Of a stretch of DNA of 64,000 nt, positions 43,816 to 52,782 are shown one piece after another (positions within the stretch are counted from its first letter, which is position 1; each line of letters starts with the position of its first letter). The notes under the pieces are model-generated. The model was not told where the DNA came from. It did no database searches and worked only from the letters and a program-made list of their open reading frames with translations. A program made the position numbers and the translations under genes. This DNA comes from RECG01 sp964444805 (GTDB lineage: Bacteria > Bacillota_I > Bacilli_A > Acholeplasmatales > Acholeplasmataceae): contig CAYUIK010000038.1 of the NCBI GenBank assembly GCA_964444805.1, forward strand, positions 1 through 64,000. The letters run 5' to 3'.

Positions 43816-44716
43816 ACGGACATATCCGATCGATCCCGAACTAAAAGCATTGAATGTGCTCGGGTTCAAACAATTTTCGCACGCCAGAATACATAGCATG
43901 AATGTCTTTTTACGTATCACGGTCTTTTTTAGCGCGTTGAGTTTCCGCTACAAAGTCAAGTCGTTTCGCATCGGAAACAAGCGTCACATCAAAGTCAGAC
44001 ACTTTCGCAAGCGCGGCATTCAACAACCACAACCTTGCGTAATATTCATCCATGGAGGAGCTTTCAAGTTCGAAGGAACACCCATGCACATCAGGCAAAT
44101 AAAGACGATTGTGGAAGAAACGGGGTATTCCGTTTTAGACGTCCGCTATCGTCTCGCTTTGAAACACCCGTTTCCATCAGGTCTCGAGGATTGTTATGAG
44201 GCGTTATTGTGGCTCGAGCAAAATCGCAAAGCGTTGCGCGTTACACAGATCTACGTCTATGGTGACAGCGCCGGAGGAAATCTCGCAACAGCGCTGACGT
44301 TGCTCGCTCGCGACCGGAAGGGCCCAAAGATCGCTAAGCAGGTGCTCATCTATCCGGTCATCGACCACGAACAAAAGACGGATTCGATCAAAAAATATGT
44401 GGATACCCCCGTATGGAACAGCGTCCACAACAAGGTGATGTGGGAAGACTATCTGCGAGAGGGAACGAAGGGTATGTTGCCATACGCTTCGCCTAATCGA
44501 GCCGATCTGAAGGGGTTGCCACCGGCATACGTCGAGACGGCGGAATTCGATTGTCTTAGGGATGAGGCCAAGGACTATGCCAAGGCTCTAAAGGCGGCTT
44601 CTGTCCATGTTGAAGAAAACCATACGAAGGCGACGGTTCATGGGTTCGACTTAATCAAACGGGCGCGTGTCACGCGAGAAGCGATCGATGCGCGAATCCG
44701 TTTCCTCAAATCTTGA
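43775..44716 (+). CDS. Alpha/beta hydrolase, hormone-sensitive-lipase family
   Basis: 313 residues. HGGAFKFEG (oxyanion hole), GDSAGGNLATAL (nucleophile), Asp near DCLRDEAKDYA and His in VHGFDLIKRA. The HSL (esterase IV) family hydrolyses short- to medium-chain esters. Start 43775 is inside msrB but has GGAAGGAT; ATG 43805 lacks a site. Substrate unknown. Confidence 0.88.
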   Translation: MALTSPYLRIMNNRRTYPIDPELKALNVLGFKQFSHARIHSMNVFLRITVFFSALSFRYKVKSFRIGNKRHIKVRHFRKRGIQQPQPCVIFIHGGAFKFEGTPMHIRQIKTIVEETGYSVLDVRYRLALKHPFPSGLEDCYEALLWLEQNRKALRVTQIYVYGDSAGGNLATALTLLARDRKGPKIAKQVLIYPVIDHEQKTDSIKKYVDTPVWNSVHNKVMWEDYLREGTKGMLPYASPNRADLKGLPPAYVETAEFDCLRDEAKDYAKALKAASVHVEENHTKATVHGFDLIKRARVTREAIDARIRFLKS

Positions 44717-44734
44717 GACGACATGAACGATCAA

Positions 44735-44768
44735 GGGATATCTGGACGGGTATCTCTTTTCTTTTTTT
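44735..44768 (+). terminator. Terminator of msrB/lipase genes
   Basis: GGGATATC-TGGAC-GGGTATCTC hairpin (with G-U pairs) and a long T-rich run. Confidence 0.7.
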
Positions 44769-44830
44769 ATAAAATGTCTTTACCAAGCGATATATACACG
44801 ATAATTAGAGGTTATGGAATCGTCGTCAAT

Positions 44831-44875
44831 TTTCGTTTCCGATCAAAATCAAACGCGTAATATTTGGAAACGAAA
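44831..44875. repeat. 10-bp inverted repeat upstream of the leucine dehydrogenase promoter
   Basis: TTTCGTTTCC (44831-44840) and GGAAACGAAA (44866-44875), 25-base spacer. The 367-bp gap 44717-45083 contains no gene; several GAAACG/CGTTTC words recur around here. Could be an operator or a folded leader; no T tract follows. Confidence 0.45.
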
Positions 44876-45015
44876 CGAAAAAAGCGAATCGAGCAAGCGA
44901 CTTACGTACCTTCTCTTTATGGTTTCGTTTGCGAGGATTTCGTTTGTTAGACAAGGCAAACAACTTAAGATAAGAGGGTTTTCCAAGGTTTGAAAAGAAA
45001 AGATGAGATTAAGGG

Positions 45016-45044
45016 ATTACAAACGATTTTCGTTGTGTTATAAT
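45016..45044 (+). promoter_or_regulatory. Promoter of leucine dehydrogenase-VOR operon
   Basis: ATTACA (45016-45021), 17-bp spacer, extended -10 TGTTATAAT (45036-45044). Confidence 0.8.
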
Positions 45045-45049
45045 ATGAG

Positions 45050-45063
45050 TGTAAGCGCTTTTA
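45050..45063. promoter_or_regulatory. cre site (CcpA operator)
   Basis: TGTAAGCGCTTTTA matches the cre consensus TGWAANCGNTNWCA in 13 of 14 positions and sits 5 bp after the -10, where CcpA binding would repress. It implies carbon catabolite repression of branched-chain amino-acid breakdown. Confidence 0.75.
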
Positions 45064-45083
45064 AAATATGAAGGGAGAACAGT

Positions 45084-46163
45084 ATGGGTAACTTCGATCA
45101 TTTCAAGTACATGGAAAAACACCGGTACGAGCAGATCGTCTATTTTTATGATAAGACGACGGGTTTAAAAGGAATTACAGCCATTCATAACACCACATTA
45201 GGGCCAGCCCTTGGTGGCACGAGACTGTGGAATTATGCGTGTGAGGACGACGCCGTTCTCGATTGTCTAAGACTAGCACGGGGTATGACTTACAAGGCTG
45301 CCGCCGCTGGATTGAACCTAGGTGGGGGAAAGACGGTTTTAATCGGTGACGCGAACACCGTTAAAACAGAAGCGTATTTCCGCGCACTCGGACGTTACGT
45401 ACAATCCTTGAACGGACGCTATATTACGGCGGAGGATATCAATACGTCGACGAGCGACATGGATTTCGTCAAAATGGAAACCGACTATGTCGTCGGACTC
45501 GAGGGTAAATCGGGTAATCCGTCGCCCATGACAGCACTCGGTGCCTTTTATGGGATCAAGGCCTCTCTTAAGTACAAGTTTGACGATGAAAGTGTTTCGA
45601 ACTATACATTTGCCGTTCAAGGTGCCGGACAGACCGGATACTATCTCGTGAAGTATTTACTTGAAGCACATGCTAAGAAAGTCTATTTCACGGAAATCAA
45701 TGACAAGCACATCGCGCGCATGAAGAAAGAACACCCGGAAGTCGAGTTCATCGAACCGGATCAGATCTTCGAAGCGGATGTCGACGTCTTCGTACCATGT
45801 GCACTCGGCGGCATGCTCGATGACGTGACGATTCCGAAATTGAAGGCCAAAGTCGTCGCGGGTACCGCGAACAATGTCCTCTTTGATGACGATACGCACG
45901 GCAAGATGCTCAAGGATCGCGACATTCTCTATGCGCCGGATTTCGTTATCAACGCCGGCGGATTGATCAACGTTTACCACGAACTCAAGTCCTATGACAA
46001 GGATACCGCGAAGCGTGATATTCAACGCATCTACGATCGATTGCTCGAAATCTTCACGATTGCCGATCAGGAAGACATTCATACGCAACAAGCAGCGAAA
46101 GTGTTCGCCAAGAAACGCATTGAGACGATTAACCGCTTGCATGACAACTACATAAAACGTTAA
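45084..46163 (+). CDS. Leucine/valine/phenylalanine dehydrogenase
   Basis: 359 residues. Oxidatively deaminates branched-chain (or aromatic) amino acids to 2-oxo acids with NAD+. Active-site lysine region GLNLGGGKTVL, TAEDINTSTSDM, and Rossmann GAGQTGYYLVKYL (about 173-185) are visible, with the PCALGGMLDD / AGTANN block. Length suits leucine dehydrogenase; substrate breadth (Leu/Val/Ile) cannot be decided. GGGAGAACAG before the ATG. First gene of the operon with the four VOR subunits, so it supplies their substrate. Confidence 0.94.
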   Translation: MGNFDHFKYMEKHRYEQIVYFYDKTTGLKGITAIHNTTLGPALGGTRLWNYACEDDAVLDCLRLARGMTYKAAAAGLNLGGGKTVLIGDANTVKTEAYFRALGRYVQSLNGRYITAEDINTSTSDMDFVKMETDYVVGLEGKSGNPSPMTALGAFYGIKASLKYKFDDESVSNYTFAVQGAGQTGYYLVKYLLEAHAKKVYFTEINDKHIARMKKEHPEVEFIEPDQIFEADVDVFVPCALGGMLDDVTIPKLKAKVVAGTANNVLFDDDTHGKMLKDRDILYAPDFVINAGGLINVYHELKSYDKDTAKRDIQRIYDRLLEIFTIADQEDIHTQQAAKVFAKKRIETINRLHDNYIKR

Positions 46164-46180
46164 GAGAAAGAAGTGATAAT

Positions 46181-46408
46181 TTGAAAAAAAAGGGAAGACT
46201 GACATTCAATGACGAAGCCTGCAAGGGCTGTGGACTGTGTGTCGCCTTTTGTCCGGTAAACATTCTATCGCTCGACCCAGAGCGTATCAATAGTTCGGGC
46301 TACAATCTCATATCGGTAAGCGATATGGATCGGTGCATTGGTTGTGCGCATTGCGCGATCATCTGTCCAGATTCCGTCATCAAAGTTGAGGTGATCGACA
46401 ATGAGTAA
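46181..46408 (+). CDS. 2-oxoacid:ferredoxin oxidoreductase, ferredoxin (delta) subunit
   Basis: 75 residues with two 4Fe-4S motifs, CKGCGLCVAFCP and CIGCAHCAIICP. It is the small VorD/KorD-type electron relay of the oxidoreductase. Start codon is TTG 46181 after AAGAAGTG; 17 bp after the dehydrogenase stop. Overlaps the next gene by 8 bp. Confidence 0.93.
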   Translation: MKKKGRLTFNDEACKGCGLCVAFCPVNILSLDPERINSSGYNLISVSDMDRCIGCAHCAIICPDSVIKVEVIDNE

Positions 46409-47471
46409 AGTGTTGATGAAAGGTAATGAAGCGATCGCTTTAGCAGCTATTAAGGCGGATTGTGATGCATTCTTCGGTTATCCGATTACGCCACAAAACG
46501 AAGTTCCGGAATACTTGTCGAAACACCTGGTAGAAGCAGGAAAAGTATTCGTACAAGCCGAATCCGAAGTCGCGGCGATCAACATGGTTTATGGCGCCGC
46601 CGGTGCCGGTGCGCGCGTCATGACGTCCTCATCATCGGTGGGTATCGCGCTCAAACAGGAAGGAATCAGTTATATCGCCGGTTCGGAGTTGCCGTGTCTG
46701 ATCGTATCCGTCATGCGAGGCGGACCGGGATTAGGCGGGATTGCTCCCGCTCAAGGTGATTACAACCAGGCGACGCGCGGAGGCGGAAACGGTGATTACA
46801 ATGTCATCGTCATCGCACCGGAATCGATTCAAGAAACGGTTGATTACATCAAGGAAGGTTTCGAGATCGCTGAGATCTATCGAAATCCGGTGATGATCTT
46901 GGTCGACGGACTCATTGGACAGATGATGGAATCGATTGAAATCGATCGTCCATACAACAAGAGAACGATTCCACCGAAGACGTATGCATCCAACGGAACG
47001 GACCGGCACGAAGGTAGAAATATCATCAATAGCGTCCATTTGGACCCTTTGAAACTCGAAGAACACAACAAGAACCTGCAGAAGAAATATCGTCAAGTCA
47101 TTGAAAACGAAATCAAAGTTGAAACGATCGATTTGGACGATGCCGAATATGTCATCGTTGCCTATGGAACGTCCGCACGTATCGCCCGCTCATCGATGGA
47201 AATGCTCAAGGAACAGGGAATCAAGGTCGGGATGATCCGACCGATTACGCTTTGGCCTTTTCCCTATCGTATCTTTGACCAAATACCCGCAACATGCAAG
47301 GGAATTATGGTTTTCGAAATGAGTATGGGTCAGATGGTTGATGACGTTCTGATCGCGAATCAGGGCCGGTTCAAGATATCGTTTTATGGTCGTTCAGGTG
47401 GTGTTGTTCCGGAACCGGAAGAACTCGTCGACGCGGTCACATCATTCGAAGATTGGGCGGTGAAACGATGA
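46401..47471 (+). CDS. vorB: 2-oxoisovalerate:ferredoxin oxidoreductase, alpha-type subunit (VorB)
   Basis: 356 residues. Pyruvate:ferredoxin-oxidoreductase domain I/II type: MKGNEAIALAAIKAD, FFGYPITPQNEVPEY and the ISYIAGSELPCLIVSVMRGGPG stretch. It binds the 2-oxo acid/CoA side with the TPP subunit. Named VorB on operon context with the leucine dehydrogenase; 2-oxoglutarate or pyruvate specificity cannot be excluded by sequence. Confidence 0.9.
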   Translation: MSKVLMKGNEAIALAAIKADCDAFFGYPITPQNEVPEYLSKHLVEAGKVFVQAESEVAAINMVYGAAGAGARVMTSSSSVGIALKQEGISYIAGSELPCLIVSVMRGGPGLGGIAPAQGDYNQATRGGGNGDYNVIVIAPESIQETVDYIKEGFEIAEIYRNPVMILVDGLIGQMMESIEIDRPYNKRTIPPKTYASNGTDRHEGRNIINSVHLDPLKLEEHNKNLQKKYRQVIENEIKVETIDLDDAEYVIVAYGTSARIARSSMEMLKEQGIKVGMIRPITLWPFPYRIFDQIPATCKGIMVFEMSMGQMVDDVLIANQGRFKISFYGRSGGVVPEPEELVDAVTSFEDWAVKR

Positions 47472-48208
47472 TCCGTTATGAAAAAACGAAAGGTCTAACC
47501 GATCTGAAGACACATTATTGTCCCGGCTGTACCCATGGTATTCTCCATAAACTCGTAGCTGAAGTGCTCGAAGAACTCGGGCTTCTCGGACAAACCGTCG
47601 GGGTTTCTTCGGTTGGTTGTTCGGTCTTCAGTTACGAATACTTCAATTGTGACATGCAGGAAGCCGCACACGGACGAGCCTGTGCGGTAGCGACGGGAAT
47701 CAAGCGCGTCCTACCCGATCGGACCGTCTTTACCTATCAAGGTGATGGCGATCTCGCTTCGATCGGAATTGCCGAAACCGTCCACGCGGCCAATCGCGGG
47801 GAAAACATCACGGTCATCTTCGCCAATAATGCGACTTACGGCATGACGGGTGGACAGATGGCACCAACGACGCTCGTTGACCAAGTAACGACGACGTCGC
47901 AGGAGGGTCGAAATACCGCTCAACACGGTCATCCGATTCGCGTTTCCGAGATGTTGGCGACGCTCGATGGCGCTGCCTATATCGAACGCGTTTCACTCTA
48001 TAATCCGCAACACGTCATCAAAGCGAAAAAAGCGATCAAAAAAGCGTTCACGTACCAACAGGAAAAGCGTGGATTCACGATGATCGAAGTCCTTTCCACC
48101 TGTCCAGTGAACTGGCATATGAATCCCAAGGATGCCCTCGACTGGTCCCATGAACACCTGGAGCCCTTTTATCCTCTCGGTGTCTATAAGGATGTGATGA
48201 AGACATGA
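47468..48208 (+). CDS. vorA: 2-oxoisovalerate:ferredoxin oxidoreductase, TPP-binding subunit (VorA)
   Basis: 246 residues. CPGCTHGILHKL and the TPP motif QGDGDLASIGIAE through NNATYGMTGGQMAPTT. ATG 47468 overlaps the vorB stop (ATGA); a longer frame from 47453 is not needed. Decarboxylates branched 2-oxo acids, passing electrons to ferredoxin and forming acyl-CoA. Confidence 0.93.
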   Translation: MIRYEKTKGLTDLKTHYCPGCTHGILHKLVAEVLEELGLLGQTVGVSSVGCSVFSYEYFNCDMQEAAHGRACAVATGIKRVLPDRTVFTYQGDGDLASIGIAETVHAANRGENITVIFANNATYGMTGGQMAPTTLVDQVTTTSQEGRNTAQHGHPIRVSEMLATLDGAAYIERVSLYNPQHVIKAKKAIKKAFTYQQEKRGFTMIEVLSTCPVNWHMNPKDALDWSHEHLEPFYPLGVYKDVMKT

Positions 48209-48744
48209 TACGCACGATTAGAATCGCCGGTTTCGGTGGTCAGGGTGTCATGCTGACCGGTCAGTTGCTCGCCTATGCAGCAACGAAACAGGGTCTCTAC
48301 AGCATTTGGGTGCCCACGTACGGACCGGAAACCCGCGGAGGAACCGCGAACTGTGCGGTAACGATCAGTGACCAGCCGATCTTTTCTCCCGTGTTCAAAG
48401 ATTCCGATGACCTCATGGTGTTCAATCTTCCATCCTATCAAAAGTTTAAGGATCGGGTCAAGGATGAAGGGAATCTCTTCTACAATGCTTCTCTGATCGA
48501 CGAGGACGTTTCATCCGGTCATGCGCATGTTTTCGGTATACCGATGAGCGAAGAAGCCATTCGACTCGGTAAGCCTCAAGTCGCGAATATGGTGATGCTC
48601 GGGGCATACTTGAAGCGTGTCGGTCTTTTCAAGGATGACGTCATTTTAGATTCGCTTTTGAATTTGCTCGGATCTAAGAAAAAGGATATGCTCGAGGTCA
48701 ATCGGCGTGCGCTCGAAAAGGGGCGCGCATTCATTGACGCTTAG
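48205..48744 (+). CDS. 2-oxoacid:ferredoxin oxidoreductase, gamma subunit (VorC)
   Basis: 179 residues. IRIAGFGGQGVMLTGQLLAYAA and PTYGPETRGGTANCAVTIS are the hallmarks of the gamma-type subunit. ATG overlaps the vorA stop. Last gene of the operon, followed by a terminator. Confidence 0.93.
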   Translation: MIRTIRIAGFGGQGVMLTGQLLAYAATKQGLYSIWVPTYGPETRGGTANCAVTISDQPIFSPVFKDSDDLMVFNLPSYQKFKDRVKDEGNLFYNASLIDEDVSSGHAHVFGIPMSEEAIRLGKPQVANMVMLGAYLKRVGLFKDDVILDSLLNLLGSKKKDMLEVNRRALEKGRAFIDA

Positions 48745-48756
48745 GTAAAAAGGAAG

Positions 48757-48786
48757 AAGAACTCGCCTCGTGCGCGTTCTTTTTTT
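48757..48786 (+). terminator. Terminator of leudh-vor operon
   Basis: AGAAC-T-CGC...GCG-C-GTTCT hairpin (one mismatch) with a run of seven or more T. Confidence 0.75.
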
Positions 48787-48856
48787 ATGTCAGAAAAGAA
48801 ATTGGTTCGTATCGAACAAAAATGCCAGATTTTTTACTTAAACATCGTCATAATCG

Positions 48857-48865
48857 TGCTATAAT
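48857..48865 (+). promoter_or_regulatory. Extended -10 promoter of the MFS gene
   Basis: TGCTATAAT; start codon follows after 46 bp. -35 weak. Confidence 0.55.
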
Positions 48866-48911
48866 GGGTATAAACTGAGCAGTAAAAATCATCATGAACA
48901 AGGGAGAACAT

Positions 48912-50774
48912 ATGAAACTCGACTATAAAAAGACATTTTATGTTGGTCTCGCATTTTTCATCATCACGATCTTCTGGCAAACCTATGACAACATCATTGC
49001 GAGAATACTGATCGACAAGTTCGGACTTAATCAGACGTGGTCCGGTGTCGTCATGGCGCTAGATAACATGTTCGCCGTGATCCTGCTACCTGTTTTTGGT
49101 GCCTTATCCGACCGCAGCAACCACAAGCGTGGGCGACGAACACCCTTTATCATCGTCGGTACCATATTGGCCGCATTTGCCTTTATGGCGCTATCCTATG
49201 CCGATATTCTCCAAACGAACAAGATTAACGAGACGGACGTCAATAACGTCCACTACGGATTCGCTTTCAACTTCGAGAACCAGGTGTCTGACGCCGAACT
49301 CGAGTCGGTTGAACACTGGGAGACCATCGCCGAACTCATGGATTTGGAACGTCAGAATGCACTTGCCGACGGCAAGATCGATCAAGCGGCATACGATGCC
49401 TTTGTCACGGGGCCTCTCTCTACGATCGAGGGAATTATCAGCGATCACGACAGCGAGGATTACTTCGTCCGATCCGAGTTCGAAGTCCTACTTGAAAGCT
49501 ATTATGACTATCTTGGCTCCGAGGCGTGGCAAAACTCGGTACCCCACTGGCAGATCGTCTTATATCAAATGCAAAACGAACGACTTGATGCCCTCGATCA
49601 AGAGCTCATTACGCAGAAAGAATACGCTGACTGGGATGAGGACGTCAACGAACCGATGTCGAAGATCATCGCGGATCACGACGGTGACGGTACGTTCTCA
49701 CCACGTGAGTTCGCTCCTTTGAAAGAACACTACTACACGTATTTGAGTGCGCGTGCCTGGGAAGTTACCGTAAGCGACCCACTCGTTCTCGTGCTCTTCA
49801 TGTTCATCCTGCTCGTCGCTTTAATCTCGATGTCGGTCTTCCGTTCGCCCGCTGTCGCGCTCATGCCGGATACGACGATGAAACCGTTGCGGTCGAAAGC
49901 GAATGCGATCATCAATCTGATGGGGTCGCTCGCGGCCATCGTTGCACTCGCGATTCTCGCGATTACCAAAGCCGATAAGGTTTCCTACGTGTCCTATACG
50001 ACCGTCTTCATTCTCGTCGGCATCATCATGTTGATCATTCTCGTTGTTTTCCTCTGGAAAGTCAAAGAACCGAGACTCGTCGAAGAGAAGATCAAGGACG
50101 ACTTAAAATACGGTATTACCGATGAAGAAGAGATTCTTGAGACGCAGGAACAAGTCGATCTCGCCCGCAGCAAGCGCCTCTCACTCTATTTGATCCTTCT
50201 ATCGGTTTTCCTGTGGTTCATGGGGTATAACGCCGTCGTTTCGAAAGTCGCGGATTACGCGCCTAAAATCTTGAACATGGGCGCTGCTCTGGCGGTCATG
50301 ATCGCGCATGGTGTCGCCCTCATCGCTTTCATTCCAATCGGGATCATCTCGACTAAGATCGGACGACGTAAGTCGATCCTGATCGGAATCGTCATCCTTT
50401 CCCTCTCGTTTCTAAGCGTGCGTTTCCTAAACGAATCACTGGGATGGGTCATGTATCTCGTTTTCGGTCTAGTCGGAATCGGTTGGGCTACGATCAACGT
50501 CAACTCCTATCCGATGGTCGTCGAGCTTTCCAAGGGTTCGGATGTCGGGAAATATACCGGTTATTATTATACGTTCAGTATGGCCGCTCAAATCGTGACG
50601 CCGATCTTTTCCGGCTTTCTGATGGATACGCTCAGTGGCGGTAGACTCGTTCTCTTCCCGTACGCGACCCTTTTCGTGGCGTCCGCCTTTATCACGATGT
50701 ATTTCGTCAAGCACGGTGATGCCAAGATCGAGAAGAAAGGAATTCTTGAAAGCTTCGATGTCGACATGGACTAA
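48912..50774 (+). CDS. MFS/SLC45-like sugar transporter with EF-hand-like extracellular insert
   Basis: 620 residues, about 12 transmembrane helices. DRSNHKRGRRTPF (cytoplasmic loop 2-3) is the glycoside/SLC45-type motif A. Between helices 3 and 4, residues about 100-284 form a large insert that lies outside by topology. It contains two copies of about 70 residues that end in a calcium-loop pattern: Asp178-Glu189 (degenerate, DHDSEDYFVRSE) and Asp255-Glu266 (canonical, DHDGDGTFSPRE). Start ATG 48912 after AAGGGAG rather than 48894. Cargo presumed sugar; the insert would sense or bind Ca2+. Confidence 0.9.
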   Translation: MKLDYKKTFYVGLAFFIITIFWQTYDNIIARILIDKFGLNQTWSGVVMALDNMFAVILLPVFGALSDRSNHKRGRRTPFIIVGTILAAFAFMALSYADILQTNKINETDVNNVHYGFAFNFENQVSDAELESVEHWETIAELMDLERQNALADGKIDQAAYDAFVTGPLSTIEGIISDHDSEDYFVRSEFEVLLESYYDYLGSEAWQNSVPHWQIVLYQMQNERLDALDQELITQKEYADWDEDVNEPMSKIIADHDGDGTFSPREFAPLKEHYYTYLSARAWEVTVSDPLVLVLFMFILLVALISMSVFRSPAVALMPDTTMKPLRSKANAIINLMGSLAAIVALAILAITKADKVSYVSYTTVFILVGIIMLIILVVFLWKVKEPRLVEEKIKDDLKYGITDEEEILETQEQVDLARSKRLSLYLILLSVFLWFMGYNAVVSKVADYAPKILNMGAALAVMIAHGVALIAFIPIGIISTKIGRRKSILIGIVILSLSFLSVRFLNESLGWVMYLVFGLVGIGWATINVNSYPMVVELSKGSDVGKYTGYYYTFSMAAQIVTPIFSGFLMDTLSGGRLVLFPYATLFVASAFITMYFVKHGDAKIEKKGILESFDVDMD

Positions 50775-50837
50775 GTGGTAACGGATATCGTTTCCCCGGT
50801 CTTATAAACATCCCAATGACTAACGAAATCAAGCATA

Positions 50838-50868
50838 AAAAAAACGCGAGCACCTGATCAGGGTGCTC
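50838..50868 (-). terminator. Terminator overlapping the GDPD gene end
   Basis: GAGCACC/GGTGCTC stem whose minus-strand side runs into GCGTTTTTTTTATG. The stem includes the last codons of the GDPD gene. Confidence 0.75.
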
Positions 50869-51607
50869 TTCTTGTTTCGGGCTCGAAGAATTCGAAGACG
50901 ACGTTATCATAGTGTATCTTGACGAAATCGAGTTGACGCTGGGTTCGGGCGGCGTAACTGATGACCGTAAGCCCTTGTTGATGCGCTTTGGTTGCGTATT
51001 TGTTGGGAAGGTCCGACATGCCGTAGCTGATGAAGTCCGGTTTGGAAAAACGATTGAAAAACATCGATTTCATGAGATACTTATAGATGCGTGTCATCTT
51101 TTTGTTCGTTTTGAAGTACTCGGTGATCTGTCCTCTGACGATCATCGGGTAGTGTCTTTTCAAATAATAGGGAACGAATGGATGAAAGGAAAAGATCGCA
51201 TAGTGACCCTTATAGTCGCTCAGCATTTGAACGAGACGCTCGATGAGTTTTCGTATGTTTCCAAAGGGTTTAATCTCGATCAGAAGGTTGACCTTGCCTT
51301 GCACGAGACCGAGAACCTCGGATAGTCGGGGGATACGTTCATCCGTGCCGAGAAGTCGAAGATCTTTGATGTCATCATACGTCACGTCTTTCAAGGCTCT
51401 TCGGTCACCCGTGAGCCTTTTTAAGTCCTTGTCGTGAAAACAGACGATCGTATGATCTTTCAGAATATTGACGTCGAGCTCGATCGCGTACCCGCGCTCG
51501 AGTGCCTTTTTATAGGCGAGAAGTGAATTTTCCGGAACGCTTTTGTCGTTCGTATGCAGACCGCGATGGGCGATGAGATCTTTTTTTAGCCAGGTGAAAT
51601 CTTTCAT
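50858..51607 (-). CDS. Glycerophosphodiester phosphodiesterase family protein
   Basis: 249 residues. DLIAHRGLHTNDKSVPENS (metal-binding HR and E) and YAIELDVNILKDHTIVCFHDKDLKRLTG are diagnostic; ENSLLAYKKAL and INLLIEIKPFG-like VNLLIEIKPFG follow. It hydrolyses glycerophosphodiesters to glycerol-3-phosphate and alcohol. No signal peptide; cytoplasmic. The ribosome site is weak (TAGGCGAG). 15 bp after the chromate transporter stop. Confidence 0.93.
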   Translation of the reverse strand: MKDFTWLKKDLIAHRGLHTNDKSVPENSLLAYKKALERGYAIELDVNILKDHTIVCFHDKDLKRLTGDRRALKDVTYDDIKDLRLLGTDERIPRLSEVLGLVQGKVNLLIEIKPFGNIRKLIERLVQMLSDYKGHYAIFSFHPFVPYYLKRHYPMIVRGQITEYFKTNKKMTRIYKYLMKSMFFNRFSKPDFISYGMSDLPNKYATKAHQQGLTVISYAARTQRQLDFVKIHYDNVVFEFFEPETRRAP

Positions 51608-51622
51608 GGCGCTCGCCTACTT

Positions 51623-52201
51623 TCAAAAGGGAGAAATGAGGTTGATCAGAATACCAAGCGTCGCGGCGATGAGAATGAGTTTGATGGGAGAGATTTTCCC
51701 GATGAACTTGAGTAAAGCGATGATCACGAGGACGATCAGACCTTCGATACGGAACAAAGACAGGTCGAATGTGCGTTCATTCAAGATCGTGTTCGGGAGA
51801 AACGAGCGAATCGCGAGCGTAACGGATACGCCGATAATCAGTCCGATGACAACGGGCCTAAGGCCAAGAAAAGCCCGTTTGAACCAAACGCTATCGAGTG
51901 CTTTGCTGCCGAAAGCGGCGATCAAAGAGATAATGATGAAAGAGGGCAGGACGACGCCGAGCGTCGTCGCGAAAGCACCGATCAGACCGTACTGATTCAT
52001 GCCGATGAATGTCGCCATGTTGACGGCGAGCGGACCAGGCGTCGACTCACTGATCCCGATGAAATCGACCATGAGGTCGTAGTCGATGTATCCTCGGCCG
52101 ACCATTTCCGCCTGAATCAAAGGAATCATGGCGTAACCGCCACCGAAGGTAAAGAGACCGATCTTGAAAAAGACCCAGAAAAGCGTCAGGATTTCAAGCA
52201 T
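51623..52201 (-). CDS. Chromate transporter family protein, half-size (second of pair)
   Basis: 192 residues, about six helices, single CHR domain: FFKIGLFTFGGGYAMIPLI, TPGPLAVNMATFIG. With the adjacent half it forms the split two-gene ChrA of Gram-positives; exports chromate or sulfate-like anions. Overlaps its partner by 8 bp. Confidence 0.92.
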   Translation of the reverse strand: MLEILTLFWVFFKIGLFTFGGGYAMIPLIQAEMVGRGYIDYDLMVDFIGISESTPGPLAVNMATFIGMNQYGLIGAFATTLGVVLPSFIIISLIAAFGSKALDSVWFKRAFLGLRPVVIGLIIGVSVTLAIRSFLPNTILNERTFDLSLFRIEGLIVLVIIALLKFIGKISPIKLILIAATLGILINLISPF

Positions 52202-52760
52202 CTCGCTTCGCCTCCTTGTAGTTGATGACCATGCTGTAGACGATACCTAATAGAGCACCAAAAAGCAATAGGTATATCGGGCTGACGGACGTGAAAATCG
52301 TCGCGAGGAGTGCCAGAACGAAGACGATCGTGACGAAGCGCGTGAACCGGATCCTGCGGGCAAGTCTGAGACCGGCTCCAAGTATGAGAATTGCGACGCC
52401 TGCCTGGATACCTTCGAAAGCATAGCCGACCAATTTGATTTCTTGGAATTCGATGATGAAAAGCGAAAGAAGAGAAATGAGTAGGAATGAAGGCAAGACG
52501 ACACCGAGCGTCGCGATGAGACTGCCTTTGAATCCGGCAATCCTGTAACCGATGAATGTCGCGGAGTTCACGGCGAAAACGCCGGGAGTAGACTCGGAAA
52601 TCGTCAGAATCTTAAAAATGTCGTCGTTGTTGACCCAGTGTTTCTGGTCGACGACTTCCCGACGCATGATCGGCATCATTGCGAGTCCGCCACCGAATGT
52701 GAAAGCCCCGATCTTGAAAAATGTCAGAAAAAGATTCCATAGCGTGCGTTCTGATTTCAT
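52194..52760 (-). CDS. Chromate transporter family protein, half-size (first of pair)
   Basis: 188 residues, single CHR domain: FFKIGAFTFGGGLAMMPIM, TPGVFAVNSATFIGYRI. Co-encoded with the second half. GAGGTG precedes its ATG. Divergent from the 5'-nucleotidase lipoprotein, with facing promoters between. Confidence 0.92.
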   Translation of the reverse strand: MKSERTLWNLFLTFFKIGAFTFGGGLAMMPIMRREVVDQKHWVNNDDIFKILTISESTPGVFAVNSATFIGYRIAGFKGSLIATLGVVLPSFLLISLLSLFIIEFQEIKLVGYAFEGIQAGVAILILGAGLRLARRIRFTRFVTIVFVLALLATIFTSVSPIYLLLFGALLGIVYSMVINYKEAKRDA

Positions 52761-52782
52761 ACGTTTTTACACCTCGTAAATC

